From NCBI GenBank assembly GCA_015488125.1, contig WFOJ01000234.1:1-5459 (forward strand): DNA of 5,459 bases, written 5' to 3'. A program made the translations under genes and the position numbers. This document shows positions 1 to 5,407 of this stretch, piece by piece (the first letter of the stretch is position 1; the number at the start of each line of letters is the position of its first letter). Under the pieces are notes generated by a model. It was not told where the DNA came from. It did no database searches and saw nothing but the letters and a program-made list of their open reading frames with translations. This DNA is from Mariprofundaceae bacterium. Its GTDB lineage: Bacteria; Pseudomonadota; Zetaproteobacteria; Mariprofundales; Mariprofundaceae.

Positions 1-59
1 AGCATTTGCATGCGCTCGGCACCGAGAATCGCGGCAAGATCTTCATTGACGGGACGCAC
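1..59 (-). CDS. 5' end of an unidentified gene (partial, runs off the window)
   Basis: An open frame starts with GTG at 59-57, three bases after the prmA stop, and runs to the window edge, giving about 19 codons that read MRPVNEDLAAILGAERMQML with the last codon incomplete. The start is chosen because a good ribosome binding site, GGGAG at 70-66, lies six bases upstream inside the last prmA codons. The next in-frame ATG codons fall late, at residues 17 and 19. The fragment is too short to assign to a family. It is not the zinc-ribbon (DUF3426) protein or DusB that follow prmA in some other proteobacteria, because neither N-terminus resembles this one. It is probably part of the same transcription unit. 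That it is a real gene rests on spacing and the ribosome binding site only. Confidence 0.5.
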   Translation of the reverse strand, partial: MRPVNEDLAAILGAERMQM

Positions 60-62
60 TAC

Positions 63-932
63 TTACTCCCGGATAAAATGCAGCGCCAGCCAGTCATCGC
101 CATCTTCGTGTTGGGTTGCGCGTCCGCTCAGGCGCAGCCCGCAGGCTTCATAAGCGGTGCAAATCGCCTGTTCCTGCGCACACAACAGGCCGGAGAGAAT
201 CAGTTGTTGTTGCACGCAGGCAGCCAATGGCGCTGCCATGGCCAGCAATGGCCCGGCAAGGATGTTGGCCACCACCAGTTCAAAACGCTCAGCCGGTGGT
301 GTATCGGCCAGTTCAACTTGCAGTTGCACATGGTTATGGGCGGCGTTCTCACGGCAGGCGGCAACGGAATCAGCATCATGATCGACAGCCAGTACACGAT
401 TCGCCCCCAGCTTCAGCGCGGCAATGGCCAGCAGACCGGAGCCTGCGCCCATGTCCAGCATGCTGGCGGGTGGCTGTTGCAGACAATAGCGCTCAACAGC
501 TTCAAGGCATAAGCGCGTCGTCGGATGTGTTCCCGTGCCAAAAGCCATGCCTGGCTCCAATACAATATCCACATCCCGGTCAGGCAGGGGATCGCAAAAG
601 GACGGACGCACGCACAGACGCTGGCCAATGGCCTGTGCTCGCCAGTTTTTTTGCCATGCCGTTTCCCACTCATCATCCAGCAAAACAAGGTGGATGGCAT
701 CGGCAGGCAACCCGCGCTGCATCAGCACCTGACGTAATTGTTCGCGCTGCGCCTGCACATCTTCGCTACAGGTGAACCACGCGGTACGCTGCGTACTGTT
801 ACGCTGCACATCGCGTTCCTCACCATAGCCCAGGGCATCGAGTTGCAGGCTGAGCAGGGCAAATGCTTCTTCATCCATCAAGGCAGCAGGCAGACGAAGT
901 TCCAGACAGGAGGCGGTGTGCATATCCGTCAT
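63..932 (-). CDS. prmA: Ribosomal protein L11 methyltransferase PrmA
   Basis: A cytosolic SAM-dependent methyltransferase expected to methylate ribosomal protein L11. The 289-residue product is close to the usual ~293. Its N-terminal third is divergent, as expected for the substrate-binding domain. A linker with W93 and NWR (96-98) follows. The signature LEPGMAFGTGTHPTT lies at 125-139, SAM motif I DMGAGSGLLAIAA at 160-172, the acidic ribose-binding motif VDHD at 183-186, and ANILAGPL at 222-229, the segment that carries the family's N-I-L loop. The start is the ATG at 932-930: GGAGG at 941-937 sits four bases upstream, and the ATG overlaps the pyrC stop as ATGA. A longer in-frame start at 1061 would run deep into pyrC and has no support. 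The stop is TAA. PrmA is more often found near accBC or dusB-fis, so its position behind pyrC is less usual. Translational coupling to pyrC is inferred from the overlap. Confidence 0.95.
   Translation of the reverse strand: MTDMHTASCLELRLPAALMDEEAFALLSLQLDALGYGEERDVQRNSTQRTAWFTCSEDVQAQREQLRQVLMQRGLPADAIHLVLLDDEWETAWQKNWRAQAIGQRLCVRPSFCDPLPDRDVDIVLEPGMAFGTGTHPTTRLCLEAVERYCLQQPPASMLDMGAGSGLLAIAALKLGANRVLAVDHDADSVAACRENAAHNHVQLQVELADTPPAERFELVVANILAGPLLAMAAPLAACVQQQLILSGLLCAQEQAICTAYEACGLRLSGRATQHEDGDDWLALHFIRE
66..70 (-). promoter_or_regulatory. Ribosome binding site for the partial downstream gene
   Basis: GGGAG on the minus strand, six bases before the GTG at 59-57 and embedded in the last codons of prmA. 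It is the main reason to place a new gene start here. Confidence 0.5.
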
Positions 933-2215
933 GATGCCTCCGGCAGTGAAAACACCAGCTTGCCTGCGGTAATCGTATGCCGCACACGTCCCTGCATGGT
1001 CTTGCCATGCCATGGCGTGTTGCGTGATTTGGAATAAAGCCTGTTGCGATCCAGCGTCCATTGTTCATCAGGGTCAAACACGCAGACATCGGCAATATCG
1101 CCTTTGGCCAGTCGGCCAGCGGCAAGGTTGAGCAAACGTGCCGGATTCACCGTCATTTTGGCGATCAGTTCGGAGAGCGATAATACCTTTTCGCGTACCA
1201 GCATCAGCGATACTGGTAGCATGGTCTCCAGACCGACAATGCCAAAAGCCGCGCATTCAAGGCCGCAACGCTTGTCGTCTTCGTGGTGAGGCGCATGATC
1301 AGTGGCAATCACGGCGATCGTGCCATCGCGCAGCCCCTCAATCACCGCCTGACGATCCGCTTCGGTACGCAATGGTGGACTCATTTTGGCATCGCTGCGG
1401 TAACCCAGAACTTCTTCCTCAGTCAGGGCAAAATGATGAGGCGCAGCTTCAGCGCTCACCTTCAGCCCCTGCTGCTGCGCGGCGCGCACCTGCGCGACGG
1501 CGCCAGCGGTAGAAATATGCGCCACATGATAGCGCGCATCCGTCAGTCGGGTGAGCATGATATCACGGGCAATAATGCTGTCTTCACCTTCAGCGGGCAT
1601 GCCAGGAACGCCCATTTGCGTTGACACCCAGCCTTCATTGATCGCCCCGCCAGCGGTGAGCGTGGGTTCTTCAGCATGCTGAATAACCAGAAAACCGAAG
1701 CTGGAGGCATATTCCAGCGCCTTGCGCATCACGCCCGCATGCCAGATGGGCTTGCCATCATCCGAAAAGGCCACTGCACCGGCAGCGGCCAGTTCGCGCA
1801 TTTCCGTCAGTTCCGTGCCCTTCAGGCCCTTGCTGACAGCCGCAATGGGGTGCAGGTGCACCAGTCCGACGGCCTGATTGCGGGCAGCAAGTTGCGCCAG
1901 TACACCGGCATGGTCAAGGCATGGTTGGGTATTGGGCATGCAGCATACGCGGGTAACGCCGCCCGCTACCGCCGCTTTTGAACCCGAAGCAATATCTTCT
2001 TTCCATTCCTGACCGGGTTCGCGTAAATGCACATGCATATCAATCAGGCCGGGGCAGACGATCATGCCACGGGCATCAATCGTTCGTTTGGCCTTGCCGC
2101 TGAAGCAGCCTGTGCCTGCAATGCGGCCATCGTGGATCCACACATCAGCGATTTCATCAACAGCCGAGGCCGGGTCGATGAGGCGACCATGCTGAATCAG
2201 CAAATCAATCTTCAT
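929..2215 (-). CDS. pyrC: Dihydroorotase (class I type), catalytically complete
   Basis: Catalyses reversible cyclisation of N-carbamoyl-L-aspartate to dihydroorotate, the third step of de novo pyrimidine synthesis, in the cytosol. The 428 residues fit the class I dihydroorotase/amidohydrolase family, not the shorter E. coli-type PyrC. Visible motifs: PGLIDMHVHLREPG ending at 68, with zinc ligands H61 and H63 and substrate arginine R65; MPNTQP 93-98; SDDG 151-154 with the metal-bridging aspartate; QHAE 179-182 (H180); VAHIST 231-236 (H233); and ATDHAPH 304-310 with catalytic D306. All metal ligands are present, unlike the degenerate PyrC' (PyrX) of pseudomonads. The start is the ATG at 2215-2213, with GAGG nine bases upstream, overlapping pyrB by 11 nt. 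A second ATG at 2224 would have GAGG directly abutting it, and the longer frame to 2257 lies wholly inside pyrB. It ends in an ATGA overlap with prmA. It may form a complex with PyrB, as in Aquifex; that is inference. Confidence 0.96.
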   Translation of the reverse strand: MKIDLLIQHGRLIDPASAVDEIADVWIHDGRIAGTGCFSGKAKRTIDARGMIVCPGLIDMHVHLREPGQEWKEDIASGSKAAVAGGVTRVCCMPNTQPCLDHAGVLAQLAARNQAVGLVHLHPIAAVSKGLKGTELTEMRELAAAGAVAFSDDGKPIWHAGVMRKALEYASSFGFLVIQHAEEPTLTAGGAINEGWVSTQMGVPGMPAEGEDSIIARDIMLTRLTDARYHVAHISTAGAVAQVRAAQQQGLKVSAEAAPHHFALTEEEVLGYRSDAKMSPPLRTEADRQAVIEGLRDGTIAVIATDHAPHHEDDKRCGLECAAFGIVGLETMLPVSLMLVREKVLSLSELIAKMTVNPARLLNLAAGRLAKGDIADVCVFDPDEQWTLDRNRLYSKSRNTPWHGKTMQGRVRHTITAGKLVFSLPEAS

Positions 2216-3173
2216 CGTCTTCATCCTCGTTTTCCGCAGCCTCCGCAGCAGCGGCATCCCGGTGCATAATGCATTCGGTCAGTACCGCCATGCGCACAGC
2301 CACGCCGTTTTCCACCTGCTCCAGCACCCGGCTTTGCAGTGAGTCGGCCACATCAGTGGCGATTTCCACACCTCTGTTCATCGGCCCTGGATGCATGACC
2401 AGGCAATGATCACCAGCACGCGCCAGCCGTTGACGATGAAGCCCATAGGTTTCGTGGTATTCGCGTACCGAAGGGAAGCAGCAGGCGGATGCCAGCCGTT
2501 CATTTTGCACCCGCAGCATGTACACAATGTCGCTGCCTTCAATGGCTTCGTCGAAATCATGTGACACGCTACAGCCGAAACGCTCCACCTGTACCGGCAA
2601 CAATGTTTTGGGCGCCACCAGGCGGATATGATACCCCAGTTTCTGTGCCGCCAGCAAGTGGGAGCGGGCGACCCGTGAATGCGCAATATCACCGACCATG
2701 GTCATCACCTTGCCAGTGATCGTCGTGCCCAATGCCTGTTCGATGGTCAGTAAATCCGTTAATACCTGCGTCGGGTGTTCATGGGCGCCATCACCGGCAT
2801 TAATGATGGATGTATGCGGCAGAAAGTCCGCCAGAAAGTGACAGCAACCGGCCAGCGAATGCCGAATAACCAGCGCATGCGGTTGCATGGCCGCCAGCGT
2901 CTGACCGGTATCCAGCAGGGACTCCCCTTTTTTGGTAGCGCTGGTGGAGGCGGAAATATTGATAACATCCGCTGACAGGCGCTTGCCGGCAATTTCAAAG
3001 CTGGTGCGGGTGCGAGTAGAATTTTCAAAAAACAGATTGATCACTGTCTTGCCGCGTAGCGCCGGAGCTTTTTTGATGCTGCGGCGGTTAATTCCCTGCA
3101 TGGAGGCGCTGATACTGAGTAAATGACGGATGCGTTCCGCCGATAATTCGGCAATGCCAAACAGATGTTTCAT
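2205..3173 (-). CDS. pyrB: Aspartate carbamoyltransferase catalytic subunit
   Basis: Condenses carbamoyl phosphate with L-aspartate to carbamoyl-aspartate, the committed step of pyrimidine synthesis. The 322-residue product has the carbamoyl-phosphate loop FFENSTRTRTSFE at 48-60, the catalytic lysine region ATKKGES at 79-85, RHS at 104-106, HPTQ at 133-136, DIAHSRVARS at 162-171, aspartate-loop RVQNER at 221-226 and HPGPMNRGVE at 261-270. All key residues are seen. It lacks the roughly 17-residue N-terminal extension that I recall for Pseudomonas PyrB, and no regulatory pyrI is nearby. After the conserved core (AVRMAVL, 292-298) there is an odd tail of alanines, then an acidic run ENEDEDDED (314-322), coded partly by the overlap with pyrC. 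The ATG at 3173 overlaps the pyrR stop as ATGA. I see no Shine-Dalgarno sequence before it, so expression probably depends on coupling to pyrR. The next Met is residue 25, too late for the fold. Confidence 0.97.
   Translation of the reverse strand: MKHLFGIAELSAERIRHLLSISASMQGINRRSIKKAPALRGKTVINLFFENSTRTRTSFEIAGKRLSADVINISASTSATKKGESLLDTGQTLAAMQPHALVIRHSLAGCCHFLADFLPHTSIINAGDGAHEHPTQVLTDLLTIEQALGTTITGKVMTMVGDIAHSRVARSHLLAAQKLGYHIRLVAPKTLLPVQVERFGCSVSHDFDEAIEGSDIVYMLRVQNERLASACCFPSVREYHETYGLHRQRLARAGDHCLVMHPGPMNRGVEIATDVADSLQSRVLEQVENGVAVRMAVLTECIMHRDAAAAEAAENEDEDDED
2225..2228 (-). promoter_or_regulatory. Ribosome binding site for pyrC, inside pyrB
   Basis: GAGG on the minus strand lies nine bases before the ATG at 2215 and directly next to a competing ATG at 2224. 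The spacing favours the 2215 start. The site is built from the codons of the acidic PyrB tail. Confidence 0.55.
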
Positions 3174-3691
3174 CGGGCACGCTGCGTCACGCGCCAGCGT
3201 GACTTTCCTTCGTGATCTTTTTCGATATGCAGGTCAATCAGGGCATCTTCCGGCGCTGTATATTGCAGGCCGACGAGATCCGGCTGGATGGGCAGTTCCC
3301 GCCCGCCTCTGTCGATCAGCACGGCCAGCGATACCGAAGCAGGTCGCCCGTAATCAAACAATTCATCCAGCGCTGCCCGGATGGTACGCCCGGTAAACAA
3401 CACATCATCCACCAGCCAGATATGCCGCCCGGAAATATCTTCCGTCAGTTCACTGCTGTGTACCACCGGATGCAATGAGGTCTGTTCAAGATCATCACGA
3501 TAAAAACTGATGTCAAGATCACCCCGCCACACCGTGACGCCCTGCTTTCGCAGGCGTTTTTGCAGGGCATTGGCCAGGCGCGAACCACCGCGACGAATAC
3601 CCACCAGATAGACTTCATCGTCAGCCATGGCTTTGGCCATGCGTTTGAGTGATTTTCGCACCTGTTGATCATCAAAAATGATTTCGGGCAA
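3170..3691 (-). CDS. pyrR: PyrR, pyrimidine operon regulator / uracil phosphoribosyltransferase
   Basis: Member of the type I phosphoribosyltransferase fold, known as a regulator of pyr genes that senses UMP/UTP and PRPP. In Bacillus it binds pyr mRNA and also has uracil phosphoribosyltransferase activity. The 173-residue length is typical. Visible motifs are GIRRGGSRLA (31-40), the family motif DLDISFYRDD (58-67) and the PRPP-binding loop VDDVLFTGRT (94-103), nearly the same as in Bacillus PyrR. The C-terminus is basic (KSRWRVTQRAR, 163-173). The start is TTG at 3691-3689, chosen because a strong AAAGGAG lies five bases upstream and no ATG occurs before residue 18. It begins two bases after the glutaredoxin-like gene and overlaps pyrB by 4 nt. 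The overlap leaves no room for an attenuator between pyrR and pyrB, so any control site must lie upstream, such as the inverted repeat at 3730-3758. Whether this PyrR acts on RNA or DNA cannot be seen. Confidence 0.95.
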   Translation of the reverse strand: MPEIIFDDQQVRKSLKRMAKAMADDEVYLVGIRRGGSRLANALQKRLRKQGVTVWRGDLDISFYRDDLEQTSLHPVVHSSELTEDISGRHIWLVDDVLFTGRTIRAALDELFDYGRPASVSLAVLIDRGGRELPIQPDLVGLQYTAPEDALIDLHIEKDHEGKSRWRVTQRAR

Positions 3692-3693
3692 GG

Positions 3694-3948
3694 CTACTCC
3701 TTTGGGCGGTGTAACAGATAGTCACGCAGTGATGCAGCATCAATCCGATGCTGCATCAGGCGCTGGCCGTCGTGCAGCAGCACTGGCACATCCATGCCAT
3801 AGCGTGCAGCCAGCGCCACATCTTCATCCACGTCACACAAGGTAAACGTACAAAGCCCCTCGCTGGCCAGTTGCTGAATAATGCGCTCCGCATCCTCACA
3901 CAGGCAACATGCCTTGCGCGTCATCAACTGCAAGCGAGCAGCTTCCAT
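3694..3948 (-). CDS. Glutaredoxin-like protein, DUF836 family
   Basis: An 84-residue thioredoxin-fold protein with no signal peptide, so probably cytosolic and active in thiol-disulfide chemistry; the real substrate is unknown. It opens with the strand ARLQLMTRKACCLC, giving a CxxC motif C14-C15-L16-C17 where the family usually has GCHLC. The cis-proline motif DVPVLL has P55, and the C-terminal helix AASLRDYLL follows. Length and layout match the small DUF836 proteins commonly found next to mucD-like genes. Three further cysteines stand at 15, 33 and 38, making five in all, which is many for so small a protein. The ATG at 3948 shares one base with the protease stop (TGATG). The ribosome binding site is poor (AAGAAA), so translation is likely coupled. 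Its 3' end carries both the pyrR ribosome binding site and the inverted repeat at 3730-3758. Confidence 0.8.
   Translation of the reverse strand: MEAARLQLMTRKACCLCEDAERIIQQLASEGLCTFTLCDVDEDVALAARYGMDVPVLLHDGQRLMQHRIDAASLRDYLLHRPKE
3697..3703 (-). promoter_or_regulatory. Strong ribosome binding site for pyrR
   Basis: AAAGGAG on the minus strand, five bases before the TTG start of pyrR and formed by the last codons of the glutaredoxin-like gene. It decides the TTG start. The flanking bases can fold as AAGG / CCTT (4 bp, 5-nt loop), which would partly mask the site and the start codon, but this is short and may be chance. Confidence 0.8.
3715..3743 (-). promoter_or_regulatory. Weak candidate sigma-70 promoter for pyrR
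   Basis: TTGATG (3743-3738) and TATCTG (3720-3715) on the minus strand are separated by exactly 17 bases. The first matches TTGACA at 4 of 6 positions, the second TATAAT at 3 of 6. The -35 element would overlap the right-hand part of the inverted repeat at 3730-3758, the arrangement expected of a repressed promoter. Matches this weak occur often by chance. Confidence 0.2.
3730..3758. promoter_or_regulatory. Perfect inverted repeat / twin palindromes upstream of pyrR
   Basis: TGATGCAGCATC (3730-3741) and GATGCTGCATCA (3747-3758) are perfect reverse complements, 12 bp each, around the 5-nt loop AATCC. Each arm also contains its own 11-bp palindrome, GATGCAGCATC at 3731-3741 and GATGCTGCATC at 3747-3757. 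The element therefore reads as two copies of GATGCWGCATC with centres 16 bp apart. It lies within codons of the glutaredoxin-like gene (around LMQHRIDAAS) and ends 39 bases before the pyrR TTG. In minus-strand RNA it would form a stable 12-bp hairpin with loop GGAUU. No U-tract follows, so it is not an ordinary intrinsic terminator. It does not resemble the Bacillus PyrR binding-loop consensus as I know it. An operator, an RNA control or processing element, or a PyrR site are the possibilities. The repeat itself is certain; its function is inference. Confidence 0.6.
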
Positions 3949-5360
3949 CAGTTTCTTGAATTGAGTGGGCGAAGGATACGAAACGCCTGATTACCATGAC
4001 GATCCATCAGAATACGCAGCACTTCGCCATCATCCAGCGCATTCAGTATGCGGCGGAACGCTTGCAGTGTTTTGACCCGTTCACCGTTCACCTTGTAAAT
4101 CACATCACCGGGGTTAATGCCTCTGGCTGCTGCCGGCGAACCGCGCAATACCCGTTTGACAATCAGGCCATATTGCACGGCTGCGCCAAGCTGCTGAAGC
4201 GCCTGGGGTGTCGCTGGCTGCAACTGCATACCCAGTGAGCTAAGTTCTGTGGCTTTACCTTGACCGCCTTTGCTGCTGGCATGCTCTTCCGTCATTTCTT
4301 CAACAATCACCGGAATCTTCAGGTGGTGACCATTGCGCACCACATCCAGCACCACCCGGTCGCCGGGGTGATGGCGAGCGATGCGAATCGGCAAATCGTG
4401 TGAGTTTTTCAATGCTTCACCATCAACAGCGGTAATCACGTCACCGGCCTCAATGCCCGCGCGATCAGCGGCAGAGCCTGCCTCTACCTGTGGCACCAGG
4501 GCGCCGCGACGATTCTTCAAACCCAGCGCCTTCATCGTTTCCTTATCCACATCGCGAATAAACACGCCAATGCGACCACGCTGCACATGCCCGTACTCGC
4601 GCAATTGCTCAAAGGCCGTGCGCGCCAGGTTGATCGGAATGGCAAAACCAATGCCGTTATTGCCGCCACTGCGCGAATAAATAGCCGTATTGATGCCGAT
4701 TACCTCGCCATTGACGTTGAACAGCGGGCCGCCGGAGTTGCCCGGGTTAATCGCCGCATCGGTTTGAATGAAATCATCGTAGGGACCAGAACCAATCACC
4801 CTGCCGCGTGCTGACACAATACCCGCCGTCACCGTTTGCTCCAGACCAAAGGGATTGCCGATGGCCACCACCCAGTCACCAACGCGCAACTGATCGGAAT
4901 TACCAAGGCGCACTGGCTGGAAGCGTTTGCCCTTGGCTTTGGTGATTTTGATCAGTGCAACATCCAGCTTGCTGTCTGTGCCTACCAGCTCTGCCGGATA
5001 CTCCTCACCATCTGACGTTTTGACGATGATTTCATCCGCACCTTCGACCACATGATTATTGGTGACGATATAACCTTTGGCCGAAATCACAAAACCTGTG
5101 CCTAGGGCATGCGACTCACGCTCTGGCATCTGACCAAAAAAATCATGAAAAAACTGTTCAAAAGGGGAGCCTCCGAAGGGATTATTCTGCATCCCGGGAA
5201 GCTGTACACGTTCACGCTTGGTGGTGCTGATGTTGACCACGGATTTTCTTTGTTCTGCTGCCAGGTCGGCAAAACTGTCCGGCATGGCCTGCACCTGTGT
5301 TGTCAGCAGAAAGCCCAGCAGCAGGGCCACGAGCTGAGCCGAACGAATACAATATCGCAA
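3948..5360 (-). CDS. mucD: Periplasmic Do-like serine protease, MucD/DegQ type
   Basis: Periplasmic HtrA-family protease and chaperone that removes misfolded envelope proteins. The 470-residue product is close to P. aeruginosa MucD (about 474). A signal peptide spans residues 1-25: basic RYCIR, a leucine-rich core and a VQA cleavage site before MPDSF. The trypsin-like domain follows, with catalytic triad H103 in NNHVV, D133 in LDVALIK and S209 in GNSGGP. PDZ1 covers roughly 261-355 (RGRIGVFI; AGIEAGDVIT) and PDZ2 roughly 371-465 (ARGINPGDVIYKVNGE). The loop before the triad (57-84) is Phe/Gly-rich. The start is TTG at 5360-5358, with AAGGAG seven bases upstream, directly before the signal peptide. 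The frame stays open to the window edge, and an ATG at 5423 would add 21 residues, but that ATG lacks a ribosome binding site. In pseudomonads mucD follows algU-mucABC; the genes before it here are outside the window. MucD rather than DegQ is chosen on length and gene neighbourhood. Confidence 0.93.
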   Translation of the reverse strand: MRYCIRSAQLVALLLGFLLTTQVQAMPDSFADLAAEQRKSVVNISTTKRERVQLPGMQNNPFGGSPFEQFFHDFFGQMPERESHALGTGFVISAKGYIVTNNHVVEGADEIIVKTSDGEEYPAELVGTDSKLDVALIKITKAKGKRFQPVRLGNSDQLRVGDWVVAIGNPFGLEQTVTAGIVSARGRVIGSGPYDDFIQTDAAINPGNSGGPLFNVNGEVIGINTAIYSRSGGNNGIGFAIPINLARTAFEQLREYGHVQRGRIGVFIRDVDKETMKALGLKNRRGALVPQVEAGSAADRAGIEAGDVITAVDGEALKNSHDLPIRIARHHPGDRVVLDVVRNGHHLKIPVIVEEMTEEHASSKGGQGKATELSSLGMQLQPATPQALQQLGAAVQYGLIVKRVLRGSPAAARGINPGDVIYKVNGERVKTLQAFRRILNALDDGEVLRILMDRHGNQAFRILRPLNSRN

Positions 5361-5367
5361 GATTACT

Positions 5368-5373
5368 CTCCTT
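5368..5373 (-). promoter_or_regulatory. Ribosome binding site fixing the TTG start of mucD
   Basis: AAGGAG on the minus strand, seven bases before the TTG at 5360. It is the best Shine-Dalgarno match near the signal peptide and supports a TTG start over the upstream ATG at 5423. Confidence 0.8.
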
Positions 5374-5388
5374 GAGCTATGGTATGTG

Positions 5389-5407
5389 GTTGTGTTATCA
5401 ACACAAC
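5389..5407. promoter_or_regulatory. Inverted repeat in the mucD leader
   Basis: GTTGTGTT (5389-5396) and AACACAAC (5400-5407) are perfect 8-bp inverted arms around a 3-nt centre, about 29 bases upstream of the mucD start. It lies in the only apparently non-coding stretch of the window. It could be an operator or a leader hairpin. No T-tract follows on either strand, so it is not a clear terminator. Just upstream on the minus strand, GGAACA (5421-5416) resembles the GGAACTT -35 of sigma-E promoters, with GATAACA about 16 bases downstream as a poor -10. Any promoter call here is speculative. Confidence 0.35.

Noticed and set aside
455..466. 12-bp palindrome CCAGCATGCTGG
   Set aside because: It lies inside the SAM-motif region of prmA (SMLDMG) and is short enough to be expected by chance. 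It shares CAGCATGCTG with the 1670 palindrome, but no regulatory position is evident.
116..775. 219-codon open frame on the plus strand
   Set aside because: It lies wholly antisense to prmA, whose motifs are unmistakable. The predicted protein is low-complexity, rich in Arg/Pro/Ala, and has no recognisable motif.
63..1061. Longer prmA starting at 1061
   Set aside because: It would overlap pyrC by 130 bases. The ATG at 932 has GGAGG four bases upstream and gives the usual PrmA length.
1670..1683. Perfect 14-bp palindrome TTCAGCATGCTGAA
   Set aside because: It falls in codons for the conserved dihydroorotase metal-ligand motif QHAE, so the protein explains much of it. A single short palindrome inside a gene is not strong evidence of a site.
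929..2215. pyrC as the inactive PyrC' (PyrX) of pseudomonads
   Set aside because: The HxH motif, both later histidines and the aspartates are all present, so the enzyme looks active.
929..2257. Longer pyrC starting at 2257
   Set aside because: The extra N-terminus is a basic, arginine-rich shadow of pyrB codons with no homology to dihydroorotases. The start at 2215 has a well-spaced ribosome binding site and gives the normal N-terminus.
2940..2947. GCTGGTGG, the E. coli Chi octamer
   Set aside because: A single 8-mer occurs by chance and the organism is not known to be enteric; it lies within pyrB codons.
3730..3758. Intrinsic terminator reading of the grx/pyrR inverted repeat
   Set aside because: No T-tract follows the hairpin on either strand and the stem is not especially GC-rich, so it does not fit a Rho-independent terminator.
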